A stretch of 64,000 nt of DNA, taken from the NCBI RefSeq assembly GCF_001653335.1, contig NZ_CP015079.1, positions 4,154,001 to 4,218,000 of the forward strand, written 5' to 3'. A program made the position numbers and the translations under genes. Below the pieces are notes generated by a model, which had not been told where the DNA came from, made no database searches, and saw only the letters and a program-made list of their open reading frames with translations. The stretch is from Nocardioides dokdonensis FR1436 (lineage in GTDB: Bacteria; Actinomycetota; Actinomycetes; Propionibacteriales; Nocardioidaceae). This document shows positions 29,342 to 37,779 of this stretch, in pieces. How positions within the stretch are numbered: the first letter of the stretch is position 1; every line of letters begins with the position of its first letter.

Positions 29342-31063
29342 ATGAGCGAGCAGACCGACGACCAGCGCACCGACCAGCGCACCGAGCGGCCCGGCGCCGC
29401 GCCAGCGGAGGCCGGTGCTGAGCTCACCGGCCACTCCGGGGTGCTCGCGGTCGCCGCGGCGCGGGCCCACGGGGTCGAGACGATGTTCACGCTCTCGGGC
29501 GCCCACGTCTTCCCCATGTACGACGGGGCCGTCACCGCCGACCCGCCGATGCGGCTGCTCGACGTGCGCCACGAGCAGACCGCGGCGTTCGCGGCCGAGG
29601 CGACCGGCAAGCTGACCCGGGTCCCAGGGCTGGCGGTGCTGACCGCGGGGCCGGGCGTGACGAACGGTGTCAGTGCGATCGCGCAGGCCCAGTTCGCGGG
29701 CTCCCCGATGGTGGTCGTGGGCGGGCGCGCCCCGCAGAACCGGTGGGGCTCCGGCAGCCTCCAGGAGCTCGACCACCCCCCGATCCTGTCCACGATCTCC
29801 AAGCTGGCCCGGACCCTGCCCACCGCCGGGGACGTGCTCCCCGGGATGGACGAGGCGTTCACCGTCGCCGGCTCCTCCCACCGGGGACCGGTGTTCGTCG
29901 ACGTGCCGATGGACGAGTTCTTCAACACCGCCTCCGGCGTCGTGCCGGCCGGCGACCGCCAGTGCGGCGCCGCCCCGGACACCGACGCCATCGACACCGT
30001 GGCCGGCCTCCTCGCCGCGGCGCAGCGACCGGTGGTCGTGCTCGGCACCGACGTCTGGGCCGACCGCGCCGAGGAGGCCGCCCTGCGCTTCGTGGAGGCC
30101 ACCGGCGTGCCCGCGATCACCAACGGCATGGGCCGAGGCGTGATCCCCGGTGGCCACCCGCTGCTGGTCACCAAGGCCCGCGGACAGGCCTTCGGCGGCG
30201 CCGACCTCGTGATCGTCGTCGGCACCCCCCTCGACTTCCGGCTCGGCTACGGCGTCTTCGGCGGCAAGGACGAGGCGCCGGCTGCCCGGGTCGTGCACGT
30301 GGCCGACTCCGCGGGCCAGCTCTCGACGCACGCCGACCTCGCCGCCTCGGTCAGCGGCGACCTGACGACCTGCCTCGACACACTCCTGGGCGCGCTCGAG
30401 CGCCGGGGCCAGACGTCGTACGCCGCCTGGGCGGGCTCGCTGCAGGACACGGTGCGCACCGCCACCGAGCGCGACAACCTGCTGCTGCGCGCCGAGGCCG
30501 ACCCGGTGCACCCGGCCCGGATCTACGGCGAGCTGGTGCCGCGCCTGGCCGACGACGCGGTCGTCATCGGCGACGGCGGCGACTTCGTCTCCTTCGCCGG
30601 CAAGTACGTCGAGCCGCAGCGTCCCGGCGGCTGGCTCGACCCGGGCCCCTACGGGTGCCTGGGCGCCGGGCTGGGGGCGGCCATCGCCGCCCGGATCGCG
30701 CGCCCCTCGGCCCAGGTCGTGCTGCTGCTCGGCGACGGCGCGGCCGGGTTCTCGCTGATGGACGTCGACACGCTGGTGCGCCACGACCTGCCGGTCGTGA
30801 TGGTGATGGGCAACAACTCCGCGTGGGGCCTGGAGAAGGGCCCGATGCAGATGCTCTACGGCTACGACGTGGTCGCCGACCTCGCGCCCCGCACCGCCTA
30901 CGACGAGGTGGTCAAGGCGCTCGGCGGGGCCGGCGAGACGGTCACCGACCCCCGCCGGATCGGGCCGGCGCTGGACCGGGCCTTCGCCTCGGGCGTGCCC
31001 TACCTGGTCAACATCATCACCGATGTCGAGGCCGCCTACCCGCGCGCCACGTTCGGCATCTGA
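29342..31063 (+). CDS. IlvG/IlvB-like thiamine diphosphate-dependent enzyme
   Basis: Acetolactate synthase-type ThDP enzyme, 573 residues. N-terminal Pyr domain with the catalytic Glu in DVRHEQTAAFAAEAT; LTAGPGVTNGVSA; central domain; C-terminal PP domain with the Mg/ThDP motif GDG ... NN (LLLGDGAAGF to VMGNNSAWG). It closely resembles mycobacterial IlvG-like proteins, whose acetolactate synthase activity is not secure; no IlvN small subunit is adjacent. It could also be a 2-hydroxyacyl-CoA lyase or other carboligase. A GNAT and a hotdog gene follow in the same operon. Confidence 0.85.
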   Translation: MSEQTDDQRTDQRTERPGAAPAEAGAELTGHSGVLAVAAARAHGVETMFTLSGAHVFPMYDGAVTADPPMRLLDVRHEQTAAFAAEATGKLTRVPGLAVLTAGPGVTNGVSAIAQAQFAGSPMVVVGGRAPQNRWGSGSLQELDHPPILSTISKLARTLPTAGDVLPGMDEAFTVAGSSHRGPVFVDVPMDEFFNTASGVVPAGDRQCGAAPDTDAIDTVAGLLAAAQRPVVVLGTDVWADRAEEAALRFVEATGVPAITNGMGRGVIPGGHPLLVTKARGQAFGGADLVIVVGTPLDFRLGYGVFGGKDEAPAARVVHVADSAGQLSTHADLAASVSGDLTTCLDTLLGALERRGQTSYAAWAGSLQDTVRTATERDNLLLRAEADPVHPARIYGELVPRLADDAVVIGDGGDFVSFAGKYVEPQRPGGWLDPGPYGCLGAGLGAAIAARIARPSAQVVLLLGDGAAGFSLMDVDTLVRHDLPVVMVMGNNSAWGLEKGPMQMLYGYDVVADLAPRTAYDEVVKALGGAGETVTDPRRIGPALDRAFASGVPYLVNIITDVEAAYPRATFGI

Positions 31064-31065
31064 GC

Positions 31066-31551
31066 GTGCGGATCCGCCTGGCCGGGCCCGCCGACCACGT
31101 GGCCGTCGGCGACGTCACGGCAGCGGCGTACGCGCCGTTCCTGCTCGGCCCCGACGACCCGTACGTCGCGCGGCTGCGCGACGCGGCGACCCGCGCCCGC
31201 GAGGCCGAGCTGTGGGTCGCCTCCCCCGACGACTCCGACGAGGTCCTCGGCAGCGTCACCGACTGCCCCCCGGGCTCGCCGTGGCGCGAGGTCGCCGAGG
31301 ATGACGAGGGTGAGTTCCGGATGCTCTCGGTCGCACCGGGGACCCAGGGCCAGGGCGTCGGGAGGGCCCTGGTCGACCACGTCCTGCAGCGCTGGCGGGT
31401 GCGTGGCGCGTCGGTGGTCGTGCTCTCGTCGCTGCGCGAGATGAGCACCGCGCACCGGCTCTACGGCCGGCTCGGCTTCGAGCGGCTCCCCGAGCGGGAC
31501 TGGCAGCCGGTCCCCGACGTCCACCTGATCTGCTTCCGGAGGAACCTGTGA
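31066..31551 (+). CDS. GNAT family N-acetyltransferase
   Basis: A 161-residue acetyltransferase with the acetyl-CoA-binding motif LSVAPGTQGQGVGRALVDHV and the C-terminal AHRLYGRLGFERL. The GTG start is 2 bp after the IlvG-like stop, beginning VRIRLAGPADHVAVGDVT. The acceptor substrate is unknown. It overlaps the next gene by 4 bp. Confidence 0.88.
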   Translation: MRIRLAGPADHVAVGDVTAAAYAPFLLGPDDPYVARLRDAATRAREAELWVASPDDSDEVLGSVTDCPPGSPWREVAEDDEGEFRMLSVAPGTQGQGVGRALVDHVLQRWRVRGASVVVLSSLREMSTAHRLYGRLGFERLPERDWQPVPDVHLICFRRNL

Positions 31552-31961
31552 CCCCACCCCCCGACGACACCGCCCCCGACCACTCCGCCCCGGCCCACGC
31601 CGTGACCCAGCACGAGGTCACCGAGGCCGACACCGCCCTGGCGGTCGGCTCGGGCAGCCTGCCGGTGCTGGGCACCCCTCGCCTCCTGGCGTGGTGCGAG
31701 GCTGCCACCTGTGCCGCGATCGAGCACACGGTGCCCGCGGGCTCGACCAGCGTCGGCACCCGCGTCGAGCTCGAGCACCGCGTGGCGAGCCCGGTCGGCG
31801 CCACGCTCGAGGTCACCGCCACCCTGGCCCACGTCGACGGCCGCCTGCACCGCTTCTCGGTGGCGGCCCGGCACACCGGCGCCTCGGGCGGGAAGGTGGT
31901 GGCCACCGGGGAGGTCACCCGGGTCGTCGTCGACGCCGAACGCTTCCTGGGCCGCGTGTGA
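31548..31961 (+). CDS. hotdog-fold thioesterase-like protein (FlK type)
   Basis: A 137-residue protein matching FlK-like thioesterases: VTEADTALAVGSGSLPVLGTPRLLAWCEAA with the Thr/Glu region, TSVGTRVELEHRVASPVG, and a final strand with HRFSVAARHTG. In this family the active-site residues are Thr, Glu and His. The ATG overlaps the GNAT stop (ATGA). It may release acyl groups from CoA. Confidence 0.82.
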   Translation: MTPPPDDTAPDHSAPAHAVTQHEVTEADTALAVGSGSLPVLGTPRLLAWCEAATCAAIEHTVPAGSTSVGTRVELEHRVASPVGATLEVTATLAHVDGRLHRFSVAARHTGASGGKVVATGEVTRVVVDAERFLGRV

Positions 31962-32060
31962 GCCGGCCCGCTCGCGGGGCCAATTAGTGACGGGCCCCGT
32001 CGTTTGAGAGACTGACCCCTGGCCCAGCCACGGGTCGACCGCGATTCGGAGGAGAACACC

Positions 32061-32135
32061 ATGGGCAAGACTGGCCGCAAGCGCCGCAGTCGCCGCAAGA
32101 AGGGCGCCAACCACGGGAAGCGTCCCAACGCCTGA
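32061..32135 (+). CDS. 50S ribosomal protein bL37
   Basis: A 24-residue, strongly basic peptide, MGKTGRKRRS to the C-terminal NHGKRPNA. The KANHGKRPN-type ending matches bL37, an actinobacterial ribosomal protein of 24 residues first seen in mycobacterial ribosome structures. The gene has a near-ideal GGAGGA site 8 bases before the ATG and an excellent hairpin terminator after it, so it is a real monocistronic gene although far below usual length cut-offs. Confidence 0.9.
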   Translation: MGKTGRKRRSRRKKGANHGKRPNA

Positions 32136-32157
32136 GACAGCGTGTGATGCTCGACGA

Positions 32158-32190
32158 AAGAGCCCTCGGACCACTGGTCCGAGGGCTCTT
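32158..32190 (+). terminator. hairpin terminator after bL37
   Basis: Perfect 15-bp stem (32158-32172 with 32176-32190) with a 3-nt loop; AA at the start pairs with TT at the end. It also lies downstream of the convergent rsrA. Confidence 0.88.
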
Positions 32191-32210
32191 CGCATGCCGG
32201 GGGCGGGGCC

Positions 32211-32513
32211 TCAGCGCTCGGTGATCTCCACCTGCACCTGGCGCACCCGCATCATCACGCGGTTGCGCAGCTCCTCGGGCGCGGTCTCCGAGCAGGAGCG
32301 GGCGACGATCTGCTTGACCGTGCGCTGCAGGTCGTACTTCTCCAGGCACGGGTTGCACGAGTCGAGGTGCAGCTGCACCGCGGCGCAGTCGGAGCGGTCG
32401 AGCTCGTTGTCGAGGAAGTAGACGATGCGCTCGAGGAAGTCCACGCACTCCTCGTCGGACACGTTCTCGTGGCTGTGGCCGTCGGGGTCGTGGCGGCGGT
32501 CGTCGGCGCTCAT
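32211..32513 (-). CDS. rsrA: zinc anti-sigma factor RsrA
   Basis: Redox-sensitive anti-sigma factor that binds SigR when reduced and releases it on disulfide stress. The 100-residue protein has the ZAS motif His49-x3-Cys53-x2-Cys56 (LHLDSCNPC) and the upstream Cys23 (EECVDFL). It also matches the mycothiol-system anti-sigma family. The ATG overlaps the sigR stop by 4 bp, giving the stoichiometric coupling usual for this pair. Confidence 0.95.
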   Translation of the reverse strand: MSADDRRHDPDGHSHENVSDEECVDFLERIVYFLDNELDRSDCAAVQLHLDSCNPCLEKYDLQRTVKQIVARSCSETAPEELRNRVMMRVRQVQVEITER

Positions 32514-33187
32514 GACGGGGCTCCCGGGACGGTCGAGGCGGGCAGCAGGTGGTGGGTGCGCACGTAGTCGGAGAGCATGTCGCGCAGCTGGCGGCGGCCG
32601 CGGTGCAACCGCGACATCACCGTGCCGATGGGGGTGTCCATGATCTCGGCGATCTCCTTGTAGGCGAAGCCCTCGACGTCGGCGAGGTACACCGCGAGAC
32701 GGAACTCCTCGGGCAGCCGCTGCAGCGCGTCCTTGACCTCGGAGTCGGGAAGGTGTTCGAGAGCCTCGGTCTCCGCGGACTTCAGCCCCGACGACGTGTG
32801 CGACTCTGCGCGGGCCAGCTGCCAGTCCTCGACGTCCTCGGACATCGACTGCTGCGGCTGGCGCTGCTTCTTGCGGTAGGTGTTGATGAACGTGTTGGTC
32901 AGGATCCGGTACAGCCAGGCCTTCAGGTTGGTCCCGGGCTTGAACTGGTGGAAGGACTGGTAGGCCTTCGCGAAGGTCTCCTGGACCAGGTCCTCGGCGT
33001 CCGAGGGGTTGCGCGTCATCCGCATGGCGGCGGAGTAGAGCGGGTCCAGGAACGGCAGGGCGTCCCGCTCGAAGCGGGCCGTGCGCTCGGCATCGGTCTC
33101 CGTCTCGCGGTCCGCGACCTCGACAGGCTGGTCGTCAGTGGGCAGGGCCGCAGGCGCGGAGGCCGGGGACTCGGTGGTGTCACTCAT
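32510..33187 (-). CDS. sigR: RNA polymerase sigma factor SigR (SigH-type ECF)
   Basis: ECF sigma factor controlling the thiol-oxidative stress response. 225 residues: region 2 LYSAAMRMTRNPSDAEDLVQETFAKAYQSF, the linker with TNTFINTYRKKQRQPQ, and region 4 LAVYLADVEGFAYKEIAEIMDTPIGTVMSRLHRGRRQL, all very close to mycobacterial SigH. The ATG at 33187 was chosen; a second ATG at 33232 would give a 15-residue longer form, comparable to the long SigR' of Streptomyces. A SigR promoter lies directly upstream. Confidence 0.96.
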   Translation of the reverse strand: MSDTTESPASAPAALPTDDQPVEVADRETETDAERTARFERDALPFLDPLYSAAMRMTRNPSDAEDLVQETFAKAYQSFHQFKPGTNLKAWLYRILTNTFINTYRKKQRQPQQSMSEDVEDWQLARAESHTSSGLKSAETEALEHLPDSEVKDALQRLPEEFRLAVYLADVEGFAYKEIAEIMDTPIGTVMSRLHRGRRQLRDMLSDYVRTHHLLPASTVPGAPS

Positions 33188-33243
33188 CGAGTCCCAGCCT
33201 AGCCGCGTCGCGGTCGGTTCGAGCAGGGCCATCACGAAGGAGG

Positions 33244-33270
33244 AACCGGCGAGGGCCTCCGGTTGTTCCC
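33244..33270 (-). promoter_or_regulatory. SigR-type autoregulatory promoter
   Basis: On the minus strand GGGAAC (33265-33270) is followed by exactly 18 bp and GTT (33244-33246). The SigR/SigH consensus is GGGAAT-N18/19-GTT. Initiation would fall near 33237. This gives a leader of about 50 nt to the ATG at 33187, or a nearly leaderless start at 33232. Confidence 0.78.
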
Positions 33271-33290
33271 GCCGACCGGCCCGGGACGGG

Positions 33291-33953
33291 TCAGGGGACG
33301 TCGCTGCCGACCACGTCGCGCACCAGCCACTCGAGCGTGGACTCGACCAGCACGGCCAGCGCCACCTCCTGCGAGACCTCGGCACGCCGCAGGGTCGCGA
33401 ACCCGTGGTCGCCACCGGGGACGACGGCGAGGACGATGCCGTCGGGCAGCCGGTCGGGGAACTCCTCGGGGCGACCCATCGTGTCGCGCTCGCCCTGCAG
33501 CACCAGGGTGGGTACGCCGCACCCGAGGAGCTCGTGGAGCCGCGACCTCTCCGGCTTGCCGGGCGGGTGCAGCGGGAAGGCCAGTGCGAGGCAGCCGACC
33601 GCGCCGACCTCCGAGGCGCACCGGGCGGCCGAGCGGGCCCCGGCGGAGCGGCCACCGACCACGAGCGGCGCACCCGGGCCCAGGGCGGCGACGGCGGCGC
33701 GCAGTCCGTCGTCGAGGGTCGGTGGGGGCGAGGCGACCTTGCGACCCGCCCGGCGCCACGGCTGCTCGAACCGGGCCACGGTGACGCCCTGGCGCGGCAG
33801 CGCGTCGGCGAGCGCCTCGAGGTCACGGGTGTCGATGCCGGCGCCGGCGCCGTGGCTGAGCAGCAGCCGGACGCCCTCGGCCTCGGCCCGGCTGATCACG
33901 AGCCGGCCCGGGCCGTGCGGGGTGTCGACGACGGTGCCCTCGTCGGCGCTCAC
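33291..33953 (-). CDS. alpha/beta hydrolase (KANL3/Tex30-like)
   Basis: A 220-residue hydrolase fold: oxyanion region LLLSHGAGAGIDTRDL, nucleophile elbow VVGGRSAGARSA with Ser, acid region VLQGERDTMG, and catalytic His in VVPGGDHGF. The pattern GGRSAGAR fits the KANL3/Tex30 or dienelactone-hydrolase-like group. The GTG start overlaps the SRAP stop by 4 bp. The substrate is unknown. It lies just upstream of the SigR promoter. Confidence 0.85.
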   Translation of the reverse strand: MSADEGTVVDTPHGPGRLVISRAEAEGVRLLLSHGAGAGIDTRDLEALADALPRQGVTVARFEQPWRRAGRKVASPPPTLDDGLRAAVAALGPGAPLVVGGRSAGARSAARCASEVGAVGCLALAFPLHPPGKPERSRLHELLGCGVPTLVLQGERDTMGRPEEFPDRLPDGIVLAVVPGGDHGFATLRRAEVSQEVALAVLVESTLEWLVRDVVGSDVP

Positions 33954-34765
33954 GCCCGGTCCCCGGACGCCTGCTGGGCCAGCTCGGCAGCCAGCTCGTC
34001 GGCGACGCCCGCGGGCAGGTCGTCGATCGGCAGCGGCGCCACGAGCTCGGGGCCGTTGTTGCGGACGTTGCTGACCGGCGCGGCGACCGGGTGGGCCTCC
34101 AGGCGCCCCGGCGCCGCGGGGCTGAGCAGGTCGGCGAGGTCGCCGGCGCTCGGGGACCGGGTCGGGTCGAGCCAGTCGTCCCAGCGCTCCCGCTCGACCA
34201 TCATCGGCATCCGGTCGTGGATGCGCCCGAGGGCGTCCTCGGCCTCGGTGGTGATGACCGTGCAGGTCCACAGGAACCGGGCCGCGTCGTCCTCGGCCCG
34301 CGTCGGGTCGCGCCAGATCTCGTACAACCCGGCCATCGCCAGCACCCCGCCGTCGGCGGGGCGGATGAAGAAGGGCTGCTTGCGCGGCTTGCCGGCCGCG
34401 GTGAGCTGCGAGGTCGGGTACCACTCGTAGTAGCCGTCGGCGGGCAGCAGGCAGCGCCGCTTCGCGAAGGCCTTGCGGTAGGCCGGCTTCTCGGCCACGG
34501 TCTCGCTGCGCGCGTTGATCATCCGGTTGCCGATCGAGGGATCCTTCGCCCACGAGGGCACCAGCCCCCACCTCAGGACCCGCAGCTGGCGCTCGGCGGC
34601 CGGCTGCTCCTCCCCCCGCGGGGGGCGCTCGACGACCGCGTAGACCTCCTTGGTCGGCGCGACGTTGTAGTCGGGGGCCAAGGGCGCCTCGATCCGCGGC
34701 TGGTCGATCTCGAACTCCTCGACCAGGTCCTCGGGCCGTCGGCTCGACGCGTACCTGCCGCACAT
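33950..34765 (-). CDS. SOS response-associated peptidase / abasic-site crosslinking protein (SRAP, YedK/HMCES)
   Basis: SRAP proteins form a thiazolidine crosslink with abasic sites in single-stranded DNA through Cys2, after removal of Met1. The ATG at 34765 gives MCGRYASS, placing the essential cysteine at position 2; the longer frame to 34792 would bury it and is rejected. Other family motifs: NVAPTKEVYAV, RWGLVPSWAKDPSIGNRMINARSETV and RRCLLPADGYYEW. The 271-residue length is usual. It is coupled to the hydrolase gene. Confidence 0.93.
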   Translation of the reverse strand: MCGRYASSRRPEDLVEEFEIDQPRIEAPLAPDYNVAPTKEVYAVVERPPRGEEQPAAERQLRVLRWGLVPSWAKDPSIGNRMINARSETVAEKPAYRKAFAKRRCLLPADGYYEWYPTSQLTAAGKPRKQPFFIRPADGGVLAMAGLYEIWRDPTRAEDDAARFLWTCTVITTEAEDALGRIHDRMPMMVERERWDDWLDPTRSPSAGDLADLLSPAAPGRLEAHPVAAPVSNVRNNGPELVAPLPIDDLPAGVADELAAELAQQASGDRA

Positions 34766-34839
34766 GCGGACCACCCTAGTCGTGGTCCTCACCCGGTGAG
34801 GCGACCTCAGCGCCGGTGGGGTCGTGTAGACAAGGGCCC

Positions 34840-35379
34840 ATGTCCTTGAGCCGCATGATCGCCCGTCCCCTGATCGCCGCCGGAATCATCTACGGCGCCC
34901 AGACCGCCCTGCGCAACACCGAGGCGCTGGCCCCCAAGGCCGCGAAGGTCACCGACAAGGTGGTGCCGGCCGCCAAGCGGGTCGTGCCGCAGGCCGGCTT
35001 CATCCCCGACGACCCGGCCACGCTGGTGCGCATCAACGCCGGCGTCCAGATCGTCGCGGCCCTGGCCCTGGCCACCGGCCGGGCGCCGCGCCTGTCCTCG
35101 ACCGTGCTGACCGCCTCGCTGGTGCCCACCACGATCGCCGGGCACGCGTTCTGGGCCGAGTCCGACCCGGCCGCCAAGCAGGCCCAGACGATGCTGTTCT
35201 TCAAGAACCTGTCGATGATCGGCGGGCTGCTCGTGGCCAGCGGTGACACCGAGGGCCGCCCTGGCGTCGCCTGGCGCACCAAGCACGCCGGCAAGGACGC
35301 GCGGCGCGAGGCCAAGCACCTGGCCGCGTCGGCGAAGCAGGAGGCCCGTCTCGTCCGGGCCAAGTCCCCGATCGGCTGA
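34840..35379 (+). CDS. DoxX family membrane protein
   Basis: A 179-residue membrane protein of the DoxX type, with hydrophobic segments at about 8-24, 65-82, 88-105 and 130-146. The family pattern is ARPLIAAGIIYGAQTALRN, IVAALALATGRAPRLSS and FFKNLSMIGGLL. The C-terminal tail is basic and Ala-rich. In mycobacteria a DoxX protein works with SseA and SodA in oxidative defence, but no such partner is adjacent. The ATG at 34840 is preceded by GGGCCC; the frame opening at 34816 is less likely. Confidence 0.82.
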   Translation: MSLSRMIARPLIAAGIIYGAQTALRNTEALAPKAAKVTDKVVPAAKRVVPQAGFIPDDPATLVRINAGVQIVAALALATGRAPRLSSTVLTASLVPTTIAGHAFWAESDPAAKQAQTMLFFKNLSMIGGLLVASGDTEGRPGVAWRTKHAGKDARREAKHLAASAKQEARLVRAKSPIG

Positions 35380-35406
35380 CCCGACGGGGTCGGTAGTCTG
35401 CGGGAC

Positions 35407-36750
35407 GTGCCCGACCCTGCTGCCGACCCCCGCGCCGACCACTGGCCCGCTCCACGTGCGACGTCGCCGGTCTCGGCGGTCGTCTCGCTGCCGGGCAGCA
35501 AGTCGCTGACCAACCGCGCCCTGGTGCTCGCGGCGATCGCCGACGGCCCGAGCGTCGTGCGCCGGGCCCTGCGCTCGCGGGACACCACCCTGATGGCGCA
35601 GTCGCTGAGCGCCATGGGCGCCGAGGTGGACACCAGCGGCGACGACTGGAGGGTCGTGCCCGGCGACCTGCGCGGCCCGGCGCACGTCGACTGCGGCCTG
35701 GCCGGCACCGTGATGCGGTTCGTCCCGCCGATGGCCGCCCTGGCGCACGGCGACATCGCCTTTGACGGCGACGCGCACATGCGCAACCGCCCGGTCGGCG
35801 AGGTCCTGAGGGCCCTGCGCGGCCTCGGGGTCGACGTCGACGACGCCGGGCGGGGGGCGCTGCCCTTCACCGTGCGCGGCACCGGCTCCGTGCCGGGCGG
35901 GACCGTGGTCCTCGACGCCTCGGCCTCCTCGCAGTTCGTCTCCGCCCTCCTGCTGGCCGGCGCCCGCTACGAGCGCGGGGTCGACGTGCGCCACGACGGC
36001 AAGCCGGTGCCCTCCCAGCCCCACATCGACATGACCATCGCCATGCTGCGCACCCACGGCGTCGAGGTCGACGACTCGTCGCCGAACCGCTGGGCGGTCG
36101 CGCCCGGACCGGTGCGGGCGGTCGACCACCTGATCGAGCCGGACCTGTCCAACGCCGCCCCGTTCCTGGCGCTGGCCGCCCTCAGCGGCGGCACGGTGAC
36201 CGTGCGCGACTGGCCGCGGGAGACCACCCAGGCCGGCGACGCGCTGCGCGAGATCCTCACGCTGATGGGCTGCGAGGTCGCCCACGTCGACGTCCTCGAC
36301 GCCGGGTCCGGGTCAGGCCTGCGGGTCACCGGCCCCGAGCGCCTCCAGGGCATCGACTACGACCTGCACGACGTCGGCGAGCTGGCCCCCGCCGTGACGG
36401 CGCTGTGCGCCCTGGCCGAGGGGCCCAGCCACCTGCGCGGGATCGCCCACATCCGTCACCACGAGACCGACCGGCTCGCCGCCCTGGCGACCGAGCTCGG
36501 CGGCCTCGGCGCCCACGTCGTCGAGCACCCCGACGGACTGAGCCTGACCCCCGCTCCCCTGCACGGCGGGGTGTTCCACACCTACGCCGACCACCGGATG
36601 GCCCACGCCGGCGTCATCGTCGGCGCCGGGGTCGACGGCGTCCTGGTCGAGGACGTCGCCACCACCGCGAAGACCTTCCCCGACTTCGCCGGCTTCTGGG
36701 CCGGACTCCTGGGCCGGACTCCGGGGCCGCCCCTGGACGAGCAGGGCTGA
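35407..36750 (+). CDS. aroA: 3-phosphoshikimate 1-carboxyvinyltransferase (EPSP synthase)
   Basis: Sixth step of the shikimate pathway: joins PEP to shikimate-3-phosphate. The 447-residue enzyme has SLPGSKSLTNRALVLAA, the PEP-binding LAGTVMRFVPP, and the C-terminal YADHRMAHAGVIVGA. The LAGTVMRF motif has Val/Met in place of the GNSGTAMR of many enterobacterial enzymes; this is normal for actinobacterial AroA. The GTG start begins the aroA-rsgA-hisN unit, with 9 bp to rsgA. Confidence 0.96.
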   Translation: MPDPAADPRADHWPAPRATSPVSAVVSLPGSKSLTNRALVLAAIADGPSVVRRALRSRDTTLMAQSLSAMGAEVDTSGDDWRVVPGDLRGPAHVDCGLAGTVMRFVPPMAALAHGDIAFDGDAHMRNRPVGEVLRALRGLGVDVDDAGRGALPFTVRGTGSVPGGTVVLDASASSQFVSALLLAGARYERGVDVRHDGKPVPSQPHIDMTIAMLRTHGVEVDDSSPNRWAVAPGPVRAVDHLIEPDLSNAAPFLALAALSGGTVTVRDWPRETTQAGDALREILTLMGCEVAHVDVLDAGSGSGLRVTGPERLQGIDYDLHDVGELAPAVTALCALAEGPSHLRGIAHIRHHETDRLAALATELGGLGAHVVEHPDGLSLTPAPLHGGVFHTYADHRMAHAGVIVGAGVDGVLVEDVATTAKTFPDFAGFWAGLLGRTPGPPLDEQG

Positions 36751-36759
36751 GGTGGCGCG

Positions 36760-37776
36760 GTGAGCCCGGTGCGCGGTCGCTACACGACCCACGACCACGA
36801 GCACTACGAACGACCCCGTCGGCGCACCCGCCCCCGCACCAAGGAGCGGCCCAGCCACGACGACGCGCTCGACGGGCTCGTCGTCACCGTCGACCGGGGC
36901 CGCTTCACGCTCATCGTCGGTGACCACATCGTCACCGCGATGAAGTCCCGTCCCCTGGGTCGCAAGGCCGTCGTGGTCGGCGACCGGGTGCGCGTCGTGG
37001 GCGACACCTCCGGCGACGACGGCTCCCTGGCCCGCATCGTGGAGGTGCACGAGCGCGCCACGGTGCTGCGCCGCACCGCCGACGACGACGACCCCGTCGA
37101 GCGGATCATCGTCGCCAACGTCACCCAGCTCGTCCTCGTCACCGCGCTGGCCGACCCCGAGCCCCGCCCGCGCCTGCTCGACCGCGCCCTGGTGGCGGCG
37201 TACGACGCCCGGATGGCGCCGCTGCTGTGCATGACGAAGTCGGACCTCGCCGACCCCGAGGTGCTGCTGTCGACCTACCGCTCGCTCGGGGTGCCCTGGG
37301 TGGTGACGCAGCGCGGCGGTGACCTCGACGCGCTGCGCGAGCGCCTCGCCGGGCACGTCAGCGTCCTGGTGGGGCACAGCGGCGTGGGCAAGTCGACCCT
37401 GGTCAACGCCCTGGTGCCCGACGCCCACCGCGAGGTGGGCCACGTCAACGCGGTCACCGGCCGCGGGCGGCACACCTCCACGTCGGCGTACATGCTCCGG
37501 CTTCCGGCCCTCGAGGGCCACGAGGGCGATGCCGGGTGGATCGTCGACACGCCGGGCATCCGCTCCTTCGGGCTGGCCCACGTCGAGCCCCAGCACCTGA
37601 TCGCGGCCTTCCCCGACCTCGACGAGATGACCGAGGGCTGCCCGCGCGGGTGCACGCACGGCGAGGACGAGCCCGAGTGCGGTCTCGACGAGGCGGTCGC
37701 CGCCGGCGAGGCCGACCCCGACCGCGTGACGTCCTTCCGGCGGTTGCTGGCCGCCCGCACCGCCTCCGACCACTAG
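36760..37776 (+). CDS. rsgA: ribosome small-subunit-dependent GTPase A
   Basis: Circularly permuted GTPase assisting late 30S assembly. 338 residues: OB-fold (VGDRVRVVGDTSGDDGSLARI), G4 (CMTKSDL) preceding G1 (GHSGVGKSTLVNAL), then G3 DTPGIRSFGL, and the C-terminal zinc motif CPRGCTHGEDEPECG. The basic N-terminal extension (RPRRRTRPRTKERP) probably contacts rRNA. It sits between aroA and hisN as in other actinomycetes. Confidence 0.95.
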   Translation: MSPVRGRYTTHDHEHYERPRRRTRPRTKERPSHDDALDGLVVTVDRGRFTLIVGDHIVTAMKSRPLGRKAVVVGDRVRVVGDTSGDDGSLARIVEVHERATVLRRTADDDDPVERIIVANVTQLVLVTALADPEPRPRLLDRALVAAYDARMAPLLCMTKSDLADPEVLLSTYRSLGVPWVVTQRGGDLDALRERLAGHVSVLVGHSGVGKSTLVNALVPDAHREVGHVNAVTGRGRHTSTSAYMLRLPALEGHEGDAGWIVDTPGIRSFGLAHVEPQHLIAAFPDLDEMTEGCPRGCTHGEDEPECGLDEAVAAGEADPDRVTSFRRLLAARTASDH

Positions 37777-37779
37777 CCT

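Noticed and set aside
34766..34792. Longer SRAP start at 34792
   Set aside because: It would place nine residues before the essential Met-Cys; SRAP activity needs Cys at position 2.
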